Shown piece by piece: positions 38,842 through 49,526 of a stretch of DNA of 64,000 bases. How positions within the stretch are numbered: the stretch's first letter is position 1; every line of letters begins with the position of its first letter. The notes under the pieces were generated by a model, which saw only the letters and a list, made by a program, of their open reading frames with translations, did no database searches and was not told where the DNA came from. Source of the DNA: Methanolinea sp. (GTDB lineage Archaea > Halobacteriota > Methanomicrobia > Methanomicrobiales > Methanospirillaceae); assembly GCA_025453675.1 (NCBI GenBank), contig JALOPW010000005.1, positions 1 through 64,000 of the forward strand. The letters are read 5' to 3'. The translations under genes and the position numbers were made by a program.

Positions 38842-39296
38842 TGTTCACCTCCCGAAGCGACCCGCACGGGTAGTGCCATCTTCTCCTTCTTCTCCTCCAG
38901 GATTGAGAGGGCTTTCACGATCCCGTCGATGATGGATTCCGGCCGGGCAGCGCAGCCAGGAACATAGACATCCACGGGGATCAGGCAGTCGATCCCTCCT
39001 ACAATATTATAGCATTCCCTGAACACCCCGCCGGAACTTGCACAGATTCCCACTGCGACCACAACCTTCGGATCTGGCATCTGGTGGTAGAGGTTCTTGA
39101 TCACCTCACGGTTCTGCTCATTGACACCGCCGGTGATCACCAGCACATCAGCATGTTTGGGGTTACCGGTGTTGATGATCCCGAAACGCTCCACATCGTA
39201 GAGCGGTGAGAGGCAGGCCAGCACTTCGATATCGCACCCGTTGCAGCTTGATGCATCGTAGTGCAGGATCCATGGGGACTTTGAGAGGGTACTCAT
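38838..39296 (-). CDS. echC: Ech-type hydrogenase small subunit
   Basis: CNGCDIEVLAC, VTGGVNEQN, VPVDVYVPGCAARPE. Confidence 0.9.
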   Translation of the reverse strand: MSTLSKSPWILHYDASSCNGCDIEVLACLSPLYDVERFGIINTGNPKHADVLVITGGVNEQNREVIKNLYHQMPDPKVVVAVGICASSGGVFRECYNIVGGIDCLIPVDVYVPGCAARPESIIDGIVKALSILEEKKEKMALPVRVASGGEQ

Positions 39297-40159
39297 ACCG
39301 GCACCACCGCCGAAAGGTAGTAGAGCACCCCGAGATTCACGAGTCCCATCATCCCTGCGATGATCCAGGAACTCTTCAGGGTGAACTTCCAGGTCGCCCG
39401 GGAGAAGGTGTTGTCGACCAGGATCTCGAGGAGATAGACGATGATGATGGCGAGGATTGCAACCGGGGGACTCCAGGCGAAGAAGAGATAGATGAACCCC
39501 AGGAGGAATACGTTCTCGTACCAGTGGGCGATCTCAACCCTCGCCAGCATTGGTCCGGAGAACTCGGTGGTCACGCCTTTGACGATCTCCTGGTGTGCAT
39601 GGTGTGAGGTCGAGAGATCAAAGGGAGACTTCCGGAGCTTGATCGTCAGCACCATCAAAAATCCCAGGAAGACTCCCGGGAGGTAGAGGATCAGGGGGAG
39701 GGAGCTCCCCATGATCTCCCATACGAAGAAGCTCTTCGTCACCAGGTACATACCCACCGCAGAGAGGATGATCATCGGTTCGTAGGCGATGATCTGGATC
39801 AGCTCCCTCTCCGCGCCGATGAAACTGTAGGGGGAGTATGAGGAGTAGGCCCCGAGCACGAGGAATATATGGGCCAGGGTAAAGGCGAATATCACCAGCA
39901 GCAGGTCCCCTCCGGCGAAGAAGAGGGCGCCGCTCACGACGATGAAGACCAGGTAGGAAAGGATGTAGAAGTGCTGAGAGGGTGTGACCACTATCTGCTC
40001 CTTCTGGAGTAACTTTCCGACATCGTAGAATGGCTGGAGAAGCGGTGGTCCCACCCTCCCCTGCATCCTGGCGGTCAGTTTCCGGTCAATCCCCGCTACC
40101 AGCCCCCCGATGAAGGGAGCCAGTATGATGAAGAGCAGGGCGTTCTCTAACAGGATCAT
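39293..40159 (-). CDS. echB: Ech-type hydrogenase NuoH-like membrane subunit
   Basis: RKLTARMQGRVGPPLLQPFYDVGKLLQKE. Confidence 0.92.
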   Translation of the reverse strand: MILLENALLFIILAPFIGGLVAGIDRKLTARMQGRVGPPLLQPFYDVGKLLQKEQIVVTPSQHFYILSYLVFIVVSGALFFAGGDLLLVIFAFTLAHIFLVLGAYSSYSPYSFIGAERELIQIIAYEPMIILSAVGMYLVTKSFFVWEIMGSSLPLILYLPGVFLGFLMVLTIKLRKSPFDLSTSHHAHQEIVKGVTTEFSGPMLARVEIAHWYENVFLLGFIYLFFAWSPPVAILAIIIVYLLEILVDNTFSRATWKFTLKSSWIIAGMMGLVNLGVLYYLSAVVPV

Positions 40160-42060
40160 AGTGCCACCCCCGCGGTGAGTGTCCCCATGAGCAGGATCAG
40201 GCCGAAGCAGAGAGCGGTCCCGGCCATAAAGAGCCTCTTCTCCCCGAAGACCTCTTCAAAGTAGTAGTTCCCCAGGTTTACCTGGCGCTGGACCCCCATG
40301 GAGCCGAGGAAATGCATATCGGGAGTCGTAGGTCTTCCAGCCATGTAGGGTGGGACCACTTTTGTGCTTTTCCGGTACCAGAGCATGGAGAATGGCATGA
40401 TCATCAGGAGGAAGAGCATCATGGCCATGATGGTGATATTATCCTGAGAGAGCCGGGCAGTCTGGCCATAGACCGAGAGGACAAACGGCTCGATCAGGTG
40501 GGAGGAGATGACCGGGAAGGCGAGGCATATGAACACCGTCATGGCGGTTAAAAACGAGAGCGCGATCCACTTCTCCCGCGGGATGCCGTTCTCCACCTTC
40601 GTGGCCACCGGGCAGACAGAGATGATCTTCCCCATCCATTTTGACCAGAAGAGGACCGTGATCGATCCTCCGAATGCCAGGATAGCCACAAAGATAAGCC
40701 CGAACTGGGCCTCGATGAAGGCTTCTATGGCCGCCCACTTGGATATCAGCATCCCGAATGGCGCGAGGAACATCCCTGCGATGCCGATGAACATCATCAC
40801 CGCGACCTTCGGCATGCGCACGATCAGCCCGGTCATGTCTTCGATATCCTTGCTGCCGATGCGGTGCTCCACTGTGCCCACGCAGAGGAAGAGGAGTGAC
40901 TTGGCGATGGCGTGGAAGATGATCAGGAGGATTGCTGCCCACACCAGTTTGTAGGTCCCCACCCCGGCGCAGGCCACGATAAGGCCGAGATTGGCGATCG
41001 TGGAGTAGGCCAGCACCTTCTTTGCGTTGCTCTGGGATATCGCAATCGCCGATGCCAGCAGGAAGGTGAACCCGCCTACCAGTCCGATGATGAGGCCCTC
41101 CATGGTCCCGGTCAGCACCGGGGCGAAACGGACGATGATATAGACCCCGGCTTTGACCATGGTGCTGGAATGCAGGAGTGCCGAGACAGGGGTCGGCGCC
41201 ACCATGGCCCCGACGAGCCATGCCGAGAATGGCATCAGTGCAGCCTTGGTGATCCCGGCAAAGGCAATCAGCACTGCCGGGACCAGGGCAACAACGTGAC
41301 CCGACTGGATAAGGGTGCTGATCTCCAGGAGCTGGCCGCCAGGGCTGACGAAGGCCAGGTAGAGGAGGGCTCCTGCAAATGCAAGTCCGCCCAGCAGGTT
41401 CATGTTCAGGGCCAGAAACGCATTGTTCACCGCTTCTCCGGTGCCTGAGTATCCAATCAGGAGGAAGGAACAGAGGGTGGTGAGCTCCCAGAAGAAGAAG
41501 ACCCAGGGGAGGTAGTTGGAGAACACGACCCCGAACATGGCAGAGAGGAAGAAGAACATCAGGAAGAAGAATGTCCTTCGCCTGTCCCTCACGTCAGGGT
41601 GGTGCTCCTGGTATGTCGACATGTATCCCAGGGCATACACGCAGATGAGGCTCCCGATTATCCCGATGATCAGTGCCATGATCAGGGAGAACTGGTCGAT
41701 AAAGAGGTTCGGGACGGTGTGCACCCCTGCAGCCGCCGTGGTCTCGAAATAGACGAGCAGTGCAGCCTGGGCCAGTACCAGGAAAATGGCCAGGTACTTC
41801 TTGTATTTGATCCCCAGGTAAATGAGGAACGCCGCAATGACCATCTCTGCCAGGAACATCAATCCGGTGAGCGGTTCAAACGCGACCGGAAAAAATTCCG
41901 GGCCCGCTTCAGGGGTGATGAACAGGAGGTAGAGGGAGGCAATGCCGATGATAAGTGCGCCTGCCTTGACGATCAGCCGTCTCCAGGAATCGCTCGCAAC
42001 GAGCAGGAGAAGGGCAGCGACCGCAGCAGGGAAGAGTATCAGGAATGGCAGTGTGATCAT
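40156..42060 (-). CDS. echA: Ech-type hydrogenase NuoL-like antiporter subunit
   Basis: FFFWELTTLCSFLLIGY, MPFSAWLVGAMVAPTPVSALLHSSTMVKAGVYI. Confidence 0.9.
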   Translation of the reverse strand: MITLPFLILFPAAVAALLLLVASDSWRRLIVKAGALIIGIASLYLLFITPEAGPEFFPVAFEPLTGLMFLAEMVIAAFLIYLGIKYKKYLAIFLVLAQAALLVYFETTAAAGVHTVPNLFIDQFSLIMALIIGIIGSLICVYALGYMSTYQEHHPDVRDRRRTFFFLMFFFLSAMFGVVFSNYLPWVFFFWELTTLCSFLLIGYSGTGEAVNNAFLALNMNLLGGLAFAGALLYLAFVSPGGQLLEISTLIQSGHVVALVPAVLIAFAGITKAALMPFSAWLVGAMVAPTPVSALLHSSTMVKAGVYIIVRFAPVLTGTMEGLIIGLVGGFTFLLASAIAISQSNAKKVLAYSTIANLGLIVACAGVGTYKLVWAAILLIIFHAIAKSLLFLCVGTVEHRIGSKDIEDMTGLIVRMPKVAVMMFIGIAGMFLAPFGMLISKWAAIEAFIEAQFGLIFVAILAFGGSITVLFWSKWMGKIISVCPVATKVENGIPREKWIALSFLTAMTVFICLAFPVISSHLIEPFVLSVYGQTARLSQDNITIMAMMLFLLMIMPFSMLWYRKSTKVVPPYMAGRPTTPDMHFLGSMGVQRQVNLGNYYFEEVFGEKRLFMAGTALCFGLILLMGTLTAGVAL

Positions 42061-42272
42061 AAACTCACCCTCGAATGGGTATACTTCTGGGATTCTGTCA
42101 TTATTAATCATTCTCATTTGACCCAAAACCGGCAATCCATCGCTGAAAAGAGGATTTTCGTCGATTGAACCCGATATACCGGGGGATGCGACAGGCAAAA
42201 ATCGCCTGGCAAACCCTTATCCTTCCATGGGTCTATGAGCGCATACCTGACATGGGGTGAGGTGACGGGCAA

Positions 42273-42614
42273 ATGCCGGATGTATCAAGGACAGAGATCG
42301 GGAGGCGTATCTTCAATCTGCAGAAGGAGAAGAACGTGGAGCAGGTTATCGAGAAGATCAGGACGCACATGGGGTCAGACTGGGCCGTGTTCTCCCAGGA
42401 CGACCAAAAAGTGCTGAAGTTTATACTCGGAGAGACATGGGTCTACCTTGAGCGGGATCTCTGGGAGAAGGTATCCTTCTCCCGTGTTACCAGGATTGAA
42501 CTCCTGGATATCATCTCCATCGGCAGGAAATCGCTTGGAAACGAGATGAATTCGAGGAAGGCCGTGGAGGATGTCACGGCTATCCTGCTGCCCGGTGCGG
42601 GGGTGAGCATGTGA
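42273..42614 (+). CDS. Small protein of unknown function, paralogue of 43235..43570
   Basis: GRRIFNLQKEKNVEQVIEKIRTHMGSDWAVFSQDD..KFILGETW aligns through its length with the 43235 ORF. Confidence 0.7.
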   Translation: MPDVSRTEIGRRIFNLQKEKNVEQVIEKIRTHMGSDWAVFSQDDQKVLKFILGETWVYLERDLWEKVSFSRVTRIELLDIISIGRKSLGNEMNSRKAVEDVTAILLPGAGVSM

Positions 42615-43234
42615 CTGAAGTGTGCCGGATCCCCCTCTTTTATGCAGTGTAGGAGTGCAATGCAATAGTTTATTGCCGCACTCTGCGTACTTTCGCTGTT
42701 CCAAAGTGAAAGGGGTTGTCCGCATCCTGGAATATTCAATGCGGAATTATGTACACAGGTGATCCTTCGATGAAATCCTACCGCCACCTTCGGCATGTGC
42801 TGGCCACGTCACGTTCAGGCCATGGGTTCTGCAGGGAGACCGATCAGCAGGGTCTTATTGCTATCTACGAGAGGATAGAGAGGAAGGGTACGCGCCAGGA
42901 ATAGTCATCCTCTACACCCGCAACGGTGGAGCCTTCGAAAACGCTACTGTGTGATTGGAACATTTTCTTGTCTTCCCGAATTGAGTTGATACGCTGACCC
43001 GGTATATCGCTCCATTCCTGTTCTCAAGTGAAGAATTCTCTCTTATCTTTCGAACGTATTCTCCTGGATTTCCCTGACGGTTTTTTCGCATCTGCCACGG
43101 GAATGCAGAAACCTGCTTTGAATATGTCATTTCCATATTTTTGGCACAGTCTGTTCGTGGACAAAGCACCGGGATGGCAGGGGGGACAGTGTCCGAAAAG
43201 ATATATACCCTCACGAGGATTGTAGAGTGAGCTG

Positions 43235-43570
43235 GTGGGAATGCCTGAGGTGACTGACGACGAGCGGGGAAGGAGAGTATTCCAGATCCATAAAGAGATG
43301 GCTGTTGAGAAGGCGCTGGAGAAAATTCGCCAGAATATCGGGCAGGACTGGAAGATCTATTCGGCAACAGACATCGAACTACTCAAGTATCTGCTTGGGG
43401 AGGGCTGGATCTCTATGGATCGTCGGAGGTGGGAGGGGTTCACCTTCACCCGCCTTACAAGGAATGATCTCGATGAGATCATCCGGATGGCAAAAGAGGT
43501 AAAGAGGAAGGAGCGGCTGGAGAGTGATGCGGTCAGGGACGTGACAGAGATACTAGGAAGGGTCTCATGA
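43235..43570 (+). CDS. Small protein of unknown function, paralogue of 42273..42614
   Basis: GRRVFQIHKEMAVEKALEKIRQNIGQDWKIYSATD..KYLLGEGW. Confidence 0.7.
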   Translation: MGMPEVTDDERGRRVFQIHKEMAVEKALEKIRQNIGQDWKIYSATDIELLKYLLGEGWISMDRRRWEGFTFTRLTRNDLDEIIRMAKEVKRKERLESDAVRDVTEILGRVS

Positions 43571-44066
43571 GGTCTTCCCGGGAGCAGCGGCCTTCTTCTT
43601 CCGATCGATGATCTTCTTCACTTTTTTTCAGCCGGTAGAGGTCTTCGCGTTCGCGTTCGTCTATCGTGATCTCGATATATTTTGCCTGGCGTGTTAATTC
43701 GGGGATGAGCACCTGCTCCAGGGCATTCGCTATCCTTCGGGTCATCTGGATCTCGCTGCTTATTCTCCGGATCGATGTCTCGGTCTCTGCGAGGCTGATT
43801 ATGAGATCCAGTTCTGCTCCGTATTTCTCCGCAGCCTCGTCAATTCGCCCGCTCACCCCCAGGATACTACAGCTCCTCTTCATGAGGCCCTTCACGAACC
43901 GCTTCTTCTCGATGATGGGGACAGGGACACCCACGATATTCTTCCCCTTGATGTCGAGGGTGATGCCGCTCCTGGTGGCAAAAGAGGCAGACTTCAGGGT
44001 GATGGGATCATCGACCGCCAGCGCGATCAGCAGAGAGTGCTGGGCAACGTTGGCGAGTGTCTTCAT
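43565..44066 (-). pseudogene. Decayed second A-ATP synthase D subunit (atpD')
   Basis: Highly similar to 45433..46065 but lacks ~50 N-terminal residues. A7 homopolymer (plus-strand T7 43622-43628) shifts the frame; restoring A6 gives LKKVKKIIDRKKKAAAPGKTS*. Confidence 0.8.
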
Positions 44067-44393
44067 CCCCCTGGATATGTGACATTATGATTATTCACGA
44101 ATGCATGATTTCGTGGTGATATGTTATCATATCCCATAGGAAAGGAAAATAGCGTCCCTCTATTTTTCATCTTTATATCTCCACCCAAAGACACCGTCAC
44201 GGCGATTTTCCACGTATATTCGTGTCCTGACATGATATCGTCCCATGCAATGTCTGGACCCACGACTGATCGGCAAGGATAGGAATGCCTGATTTTAATA
44301 CCTGGAATAAATGGATCTTCGCATCCCTTGCTTTTTTTAAAAAAGGATTATTCAGTATCGCCAAGGATGCTGAATAACACCTCATACACTCCT

Positions 44394-44612
44394 TCAGGCC
44401 ATCAAAATGATCAATGTTGCAACAACGAACCCTAAAATGACAAGGGTTTCAGGAAGAGCTTCAAGAATAATAATGACACCTGCAGTTTCCGGTTTTTCTG
44501 CGACCGTGCCCGCTCCAGCCGCACCGATTCTTGATTGTGCATAACCACATGCAACCGCACCACCAAAAAAAGCAACCCCTGCCCCGATTGGTACTGCCCA
44601 TTCTGCCATCAA
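44394..44612 (-). CDS. Second A-type ATP synthase proteolipid subunit K (K')
   Basis: PIGAGVAFFGGAVACGYAQSRIGAAGAGTVAEKPET...ALPETLVILGFVVA; aggtga SD and ttataaaat upstream. Confidence 0.88.
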   Translation of the reverse strand: MMAEWAVPIGAGVAFFGGAVACGYAQSRIGAAGAGTVAEKPETAGVIIILEALPETLVILGFVVATLIILMA

Positions 44613-45149
44613 ATCACCTTTTCCTACCTCATATGATCCTGGACCACACCATTTTATAACCTGATCCCTGTGTCGCTCACATTAGATTATGGTGAATGAA
44701 TACCCACTTCTGAATAGAAATGCCTCCCAATTTGAAAACGACAAGTGACCAACTTTGTATTGAAGCTTTTCGTATGCGGGATTTTCTCTACAATAAACCA
44801 CCTCCTTTAGTGTGGATGTCACAAAAAAACGAGACACAATTTTTTATCTCTTATGATTATCTTTAAGTGCAAAAATAGCACTTGTAATCGTAAATATTAT
44901 TTATAATATAATAACTTTCCTATGGATAGTAGATTTGGTGATACATAGGATCCGCCCCTAACCGTTCGTGATGAAGGGGATATGGACCAAATGGGTGTTT
45001 TTATTTATCGGCCAAGCTCATTTATGTATATCTATTTTCCCTCGATTTTCTTATGAAAGTCGAAATACCATCTCTCCCTCCGAATTCTATTCTCACAGGA
45101 AATGAAAGTAACGTCAAAAGGATGTAAAAGGAAATACTGGTCATTTGGC

Positions 45150-45216
45150 ATGAAAACCGCATCCGCGGTTTTCATCAGGGGGGGTCTGTGAACGTAAGTT
45201 ATCATGAGCGTTTCAT
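45150..45216. repeat. Palindrome-rich dispersed repeat, locus 3 (P3+tail only)
   Basis: atgaaaaccgcatccgcggttttcatca identical to locus 2; degenerate tail ending gcgtttcat. Confidence 0.8.
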
Positions 45217-45432
45217 AGGACCGGATTCTTTTTCCTCCAGAATTCGTCTCTTTATTGGCCTGCACTTCACACGATATCCAAGCTCTCGGCATCAACCCGA
45301 AAAACCACCCAAGAAGTGAGATGGGAGGCGACGCTCCTTTACCAGGCTTGCAGGAAGCGGCTGAAGTGAGATATGATCAGAGATATGAATGTGATATTAA
45401 GGGAGATCTCGCGATCTTCAGGTCTTTTTTAT

Positions 45433-46065
45433 TCATTTTTTCTTCCTTTCTATAATCTTTTTCACCTTTTTCAACCGGAAAAGGTCTTCCCGATCCCGTT
45501 CATCTATCGTAGTCTTAATATATTTAGCCTGTTTTTTCAATTCGGGGATAAGTATCTGCTCTAGTGCATTTACCCGCCGCCGGGTCATCTGGATTTCACT
45601 TCCTAATCGTCGTAGCGATGTCTCGGTCTCTGCGAGACTGATGATGAGATCCAGTTCCGCTTCATATTTTTCTGCTGCTTCGTCGATCCGTCCGCTCACT
45701 CCCAAAATACTATAGCCCCGATCCAGGATGCTTTTTACAAAACGCTTTTTTTCGATAATTGGAACAGGTACACCCATGACATTTTTTCCCTTGATATCAA
45801 GGGTGATACCCCGCCTGGTGGCGAATGAAGCAGACTTGAGGGTAACAGGATCATCTATTGCCTGGGCGATAAGCAGAGCATGCTGGGCGATATCGGATAG
45901 TTTCTCAAGCTCGCTTCGTGACTGTGAAACCGATTCCATGACATTGAAGAACTCCTGGATCAGCGCATCCATCTTTTCCCGGAGGAGATCACGTCCCTGT
46001 TCTGCGAGCTTTATCTGGGCATTCTTCTTTATGAGCTCCATCCGGGTGGGATTAATTTGTTCCAT
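45433..46065 (-). CDS. atpD: A-type ATP synthase subunit D
   Basis: NPTRMELIKKNAQIKLAEQGRDLLREKMDALIQEF; end of A-ATPase operon. Confidence 0.93.
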   Translation of the reverse strand: MEQINPTRMELIKKNAQIKLAEQGRDLLREKMDALIQEFFNVMESVSQSRSELEKLSDIAQHALLIAQAIDDPVTLKSASFATRRGITLDIKGKNVMGVPVPIIEKKRFVKSILDRGYSILGVSGRIDEAAEKYEAELDLIISLAETETSLRRLGSEIQMTRRRVNALEQILIPELKKQAKYIKTTIDERDREDLFRLKKVKKIIERKKK

Positions 46066-46067
46066 AA

Positions 46068-47465
46068 TTATCCCTTTTGATAGGCAGGGTGATATTTCTG
46101 GATGTATTCACGTTTGATCCGTTTCAATTCCTCCTCAGGCAGCAGCGTGAATAACTGCCATCCAATTTCGAGTGTTCTCTCGATGCTCCGGTTCTCATCT
46201 CCCTGTGTAATGAACTGACGCTCGAATTCATCGGCGATTTTCAGGTATTTCTTGTCAAGTTCAGTAAGTGCCTCTTCTCCGACGATAGCTACGAGCCTTC
46301 TCAAGTCCCTCCCATACGCATATGAAGCATAGAGCTGATCGGCAACATTCCGATGGTCTTCCCTGGTTTTTCCCGGCCCAATTCCGAGGTTCATCAGACG
46401 TGAAAGGCAGGGAAGCGTGTCGACCGGAGGATCAGCACCACGACGAAACAGGTCTCGCGAGAGAACAATCTGTCCTTCTGTAATGTAACCTGTTAGGTCA
46501 GGGACAGGATGGGTGATATCATCATCCGGCATGGTAAGAATCGGGATCTGGGTGATAGAACCTTTCTTTCCCTTTACCCTGCCTGCACGTTCATAGATTG
46601 ATGCCAGGTCAGTATACATGTAACCGGGATATCCCCGTCTGCCCGGAACTTCCTCCCGGGCTGTGGAGATTTCCCGCAGCGCTTCACAATAATTGATCAT
46701 ATCGGTCAGGATGACCAGTACGTGAAGATCATGCTCAAAGGCCAGGAATTCTGCGGCTGTGAGTGCACATCGGGGGGTTGCTATTCTCTCAATTGTTGGA
46801 TCATCTGCAAGGTTCATGAAAAAAACAACGCGTTCCAGTGCGCCCGTCTTTTCAAAATCCCTCATAAAGAACGAGGCTTCTTTATAGGTAATTCCCATGG
46901 CTACAAAAATGACTGCAAACTTCTCTTCTTCCCCGAGTACCCGTGCCTGTCGTGCAATCTGTGCGGCCAGTTTGTTCGCAGGAAGGCCTGCGCCAGAGAA
47001 AATAGGTAATTTCTGGCCCCGGACAAGGGTATTCAGACCATCAATTGTTGACATCCCGGTCTGGATGAAATCGGCGGGTTTGTCGCGGGCTGATGGATTG
47101 ATCGGCATTCCATTGATATCCAGGTTTGCTTCTTCGATGATATCAGGCCCGCCGTCACGGGGTTTACCAATCCCATCAAAAGTCCGTCCCAGCATATCGA
47201 TTGAGACCTTGACTTTTGGGGGTTCTCCTGTAAATCGGACCCGGGTATCCTTATTGTCGATACCACTGGTACCTTCATAGACCTGGGTTACTGCAATATC
47301 CTTTGAGATATCAAGTACCTGCCCGGTGCGTTCCTCACCAGTAGGAAGAATGATCCGAACAATTTCTCCATATGAGACGCCCTTGACATTCTGGATAAAT
47401 ATCAATGGGCCTGAAACGTAACTGATTGCCCTGGCCTCTTTGGTATAAAGCGGGGCTTTTTTCAT
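46068..47465 (-). CDS. atpB: A-type ATP synthase subunit B
   Basis: [41 protein letters not shown]. Confidence 0.95.
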   Translation of the reverse strand: MKKAPLYTKEARAISYVSGPLIFIQNVKGVSYGEIVRIILPTGEERTGQVLDISKDIAVTQVYEGTSGIDNKDTRVRFTGEPPKVKVSIDMLGRTFDGIGKPRDGGPDIIEEANLDINGMPINPSARDKPADFIQTGMSTIDGLNTLVRGQKLPIFSGAGLPANKLAAQIARQARVLGEEEKFAVIFVAMGITYKEASFFMRDFEKTGALERVVFFMNLADDPTIERIATPRCALTAAEFLAFEHDLHVLVILTDMINYCEALREISTAREEVPGRRGYPGYMYTDLASIYERAGRVKGKKGSITQIPILTMPDDDITHPVPDLTGYITEGQIVLSRDLFRRGADPPVDTLPCLSRLMNLGIGPGKTREDHRNVADQLYASYAYGRDLRRLVAIVGEEALTELDKKYLKIADEFERQFITQGDENRSIERTLEIGWQLFTLLPEEELKRIKREYIQKYHPAYQKG

Positions 47466-49201
47466 CGTTCCGCCTCCAGTGCACTAATAGCGCCATCAAT
47501 CTTTGTGATCAGGTCCTTTATCTGGTCAAATCCGGAAAGTTCCTTCATTCGACCAATCTCATTTTTCACGGGGAGTTTCAGAATCTTTGTGAGCGGGACC
47601 CCTTTTCCCATAGCCAGGTCCACCCGTTCGTGGAAGGAAAGGATCACCCGGAGCATCCAATACTGCTTTTCAAGTGAGCAAAAGGAATCAATGTCATGGT
47701 ATGCACTCTGTTGCAGGAAGTCCTCCCGAATCATGCGAGTGATCTCAAGAATTGCTTTTTCGCTTTCGGGTAATGCATCAGGACCGACGAGTTGCACAAT
47801 CTCCTGCAGCTCAACCTCCTTCTGGAGGAGATACATCGTACGTGCCCGTAGATCCTTCCAGTCAGAAAAACCACTTGCGGTAAACCAATCCTGAACCTGA
47901 TCCAGATATAGTGAGTAACTTTTTATCCAGTTCACCGAGGGGAAGTGCCGCCGATACGCGAGACTCGTATCGAGAGCCCAGAATGTACCTGCAATACGCA
48001 GGGTATTCTGGGTGATTGGTTCTGAGAAATCACCCCCCGGGGGAGAAACAGCACCGACCACCGTGACCGACCCTTTTCGTTCATCTGAACCGAGACAGAC
48101 CACTCGCCCTGCCCGTTCGTAGAATGCAGCCAGTCTCGTTGCAAGATACGCAGGGTATCCTTCTTCTCCTGGCATTTCTTCGAGCCGGCCTGACACCTCA
48201 CGCAAGGCTTCACCCCATCGTGATGTTGAGTCAGCCATGAGAGCAACATCGTATCCCATATCGCGATAGTATTCAGCGAGGGTGATCCCGGTATAGATGG
48301 ATGCTTCCCGTGCAGCGACTGGCATATTGGATGTATTTGCAATCAGAATGGTCCGCTGGATAAGGGGATACTTCGTCCTTGGATCGACAAGTTCCGGAAA
48401 TTCTGTGAGCACATCCGTCATCTCGTTCCCCCGCTCTCCGCAACCGATATAGACAACGACCTGGGTATCGGACCATTTGGCGAGTGTCTGCTCAGCAACG
48501 GTTTTTCCCGTACCGAATCCGCCAGGAATCATCGCAGTTCCCCCCTTGGTCACGGGAAAAAGTGAATCAAAGACACGCTGACCAGTCACAAGTAATGTAT
48601 CGGGGTCCATCTTCCGTTGATAGGGTCTCCCTTTCCGTACTGGCCACGTCTGCAACATGGGGATTTGAGTACCATCCTCTAAAGTACAGACCGGCTCGTC
48701 TACAGTAAACTCACCACTATGTATCTCTTTTACAATACCGGAAACAAACGGGGGCATCATCACACGGTGTTCGAGGTGATACTCTGTGACAGTTCCGATT
48801 ATATCACCCCCAGTCACCTGGTCCCCCATTTTCACTCGTGGCCTAAACTCCCATCTCCTTACATGCGAGAGCCCGGGGAGCGTAACGCCCCGCGAGATGA
48901 AACTTCCGGTCTTTTCTGCAAGGAGAGGGAGGGGTCTTTGAATACCGTCATAGATAGAAGAGAGGAGGCCGGGTCCGAGCTCTACTGAAAGTGGCAGCCC
49001 GGTATTTGTAACTTTTTCACCCACCTTCAGACCCGTAGTGTCCTCATAGACCTGAATGACCGCCTGATCACCATCAAGCCGTATAATCTCTCCATTCAGC
49101 TCCTGCTCTCCGACCTTTACGACGTCATACATCCGGCATCCCCGCATCCCTTCAGACAGGACAACGGGCCCCGAAATTCTGGAAATATCTCCGACAATCA
49201 T
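47462..49201 (-). CDS. atpA: A-type ATP synthase catalytic subunit A (variant P-loop GGFGTGKT)
   Basis: [71 protein letters not shown]. Confidence 0.95.
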   Translation of the reverse strand: MIVGDISRISGPVVLSEGMRGCRMYDVVKVGEQELNGEIIRLDGDQAVIQVYEDTTGLKVGEKVTNTGLPLSVELGPGLLSSIYDGIQRPLPLLAEKTGSFISRGVTLPGLSHVRRWEFRPRVKMGDQVTGGDIIGTVTEYHLEHRVMMPPFVSGIVKEIHSGEFTVDEPVCTLEDGTQIPMLQTWPVRKGRPYQRKMDPDTLLVTGQRVFDSLFPVTKGGTAMIPGGFGTGKTVAEQTLAKWSDTQVVVYIGCGERGNEMTDVLTEFPELVDPRTKYPLIQRTILIANTSNMPVAAREASIYTGITLAEYYRDMGYDVALMADSTSRWGEALREVSGRLEEMPGEEGYPAYLATRLAAFYERAGRVVCLGSDERKGSVTVVGAVSPPGGDFSEPITQNTLRIAGTFWALDTSLAYRRHFPSVNWIKSYSLYLDQVQDWFTASGFSDWKDLRARTMYLLQKEVELQEIVQLVGPDALPESEKAILEITRMIREDFLQQSAYHDIDSFCSLEKQYWMLRVILSFHERVDLAMGKGVPLTKILKLPVKNEIGRMKELSGFDQIKDLITKIDGAISALEAER

Positions 49202-49205
49202 ACTG

Positions 49206-49526
49206 CTACTTCCTCAGCACGATGTTATACCCGATTGCTCTTCTCAGCAGCCCCTCTATGTAACTCGTCCGGTCCAACCGCTTTACACGGGAGGGAATAG
49301 GGATGATGATCGGCCGATACGATTTTTCAATCTTCTCCATCATCTTTTCATCCAGTGATGTCATGTAATCCTCGTTAATCGCAATAATACCGGTATCATC
49401 CTTCAGGAGCAGAGAGGGCAGCAGCGTACGAACCTCTTCGGAATTCTGGATCTCCATCACATCAATTCCAGCAAGGCGAAATCCCGTGGCGGTATCGGGA
49501 TCCGTTACCACAATAAATTTATACAC
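49206..49526 (-). CDS. atpF: A-type ATP synthase subunit F (GTG start)
   Basis: [20 protein letters not shown]; between C and A genes. Confidence 0.85.
   Translation of the reverse strand: MYKFIVVTDPDTATGFRLAGIDVMEIQNSEEVRTLLPSLLLKDDTGIIAINEDYMTSLDEKMMEKIEKSYRPIIIPIPSRVKRLDRTSYIEGLLRRAIGYNIVLRK

Noticed and set aside
45032-45295. 87-aa minus ORF
   Set aside because: Runs through the palindromic repeat P3/tail in AT-rich intergenic DNA; unlikely to be a gene.
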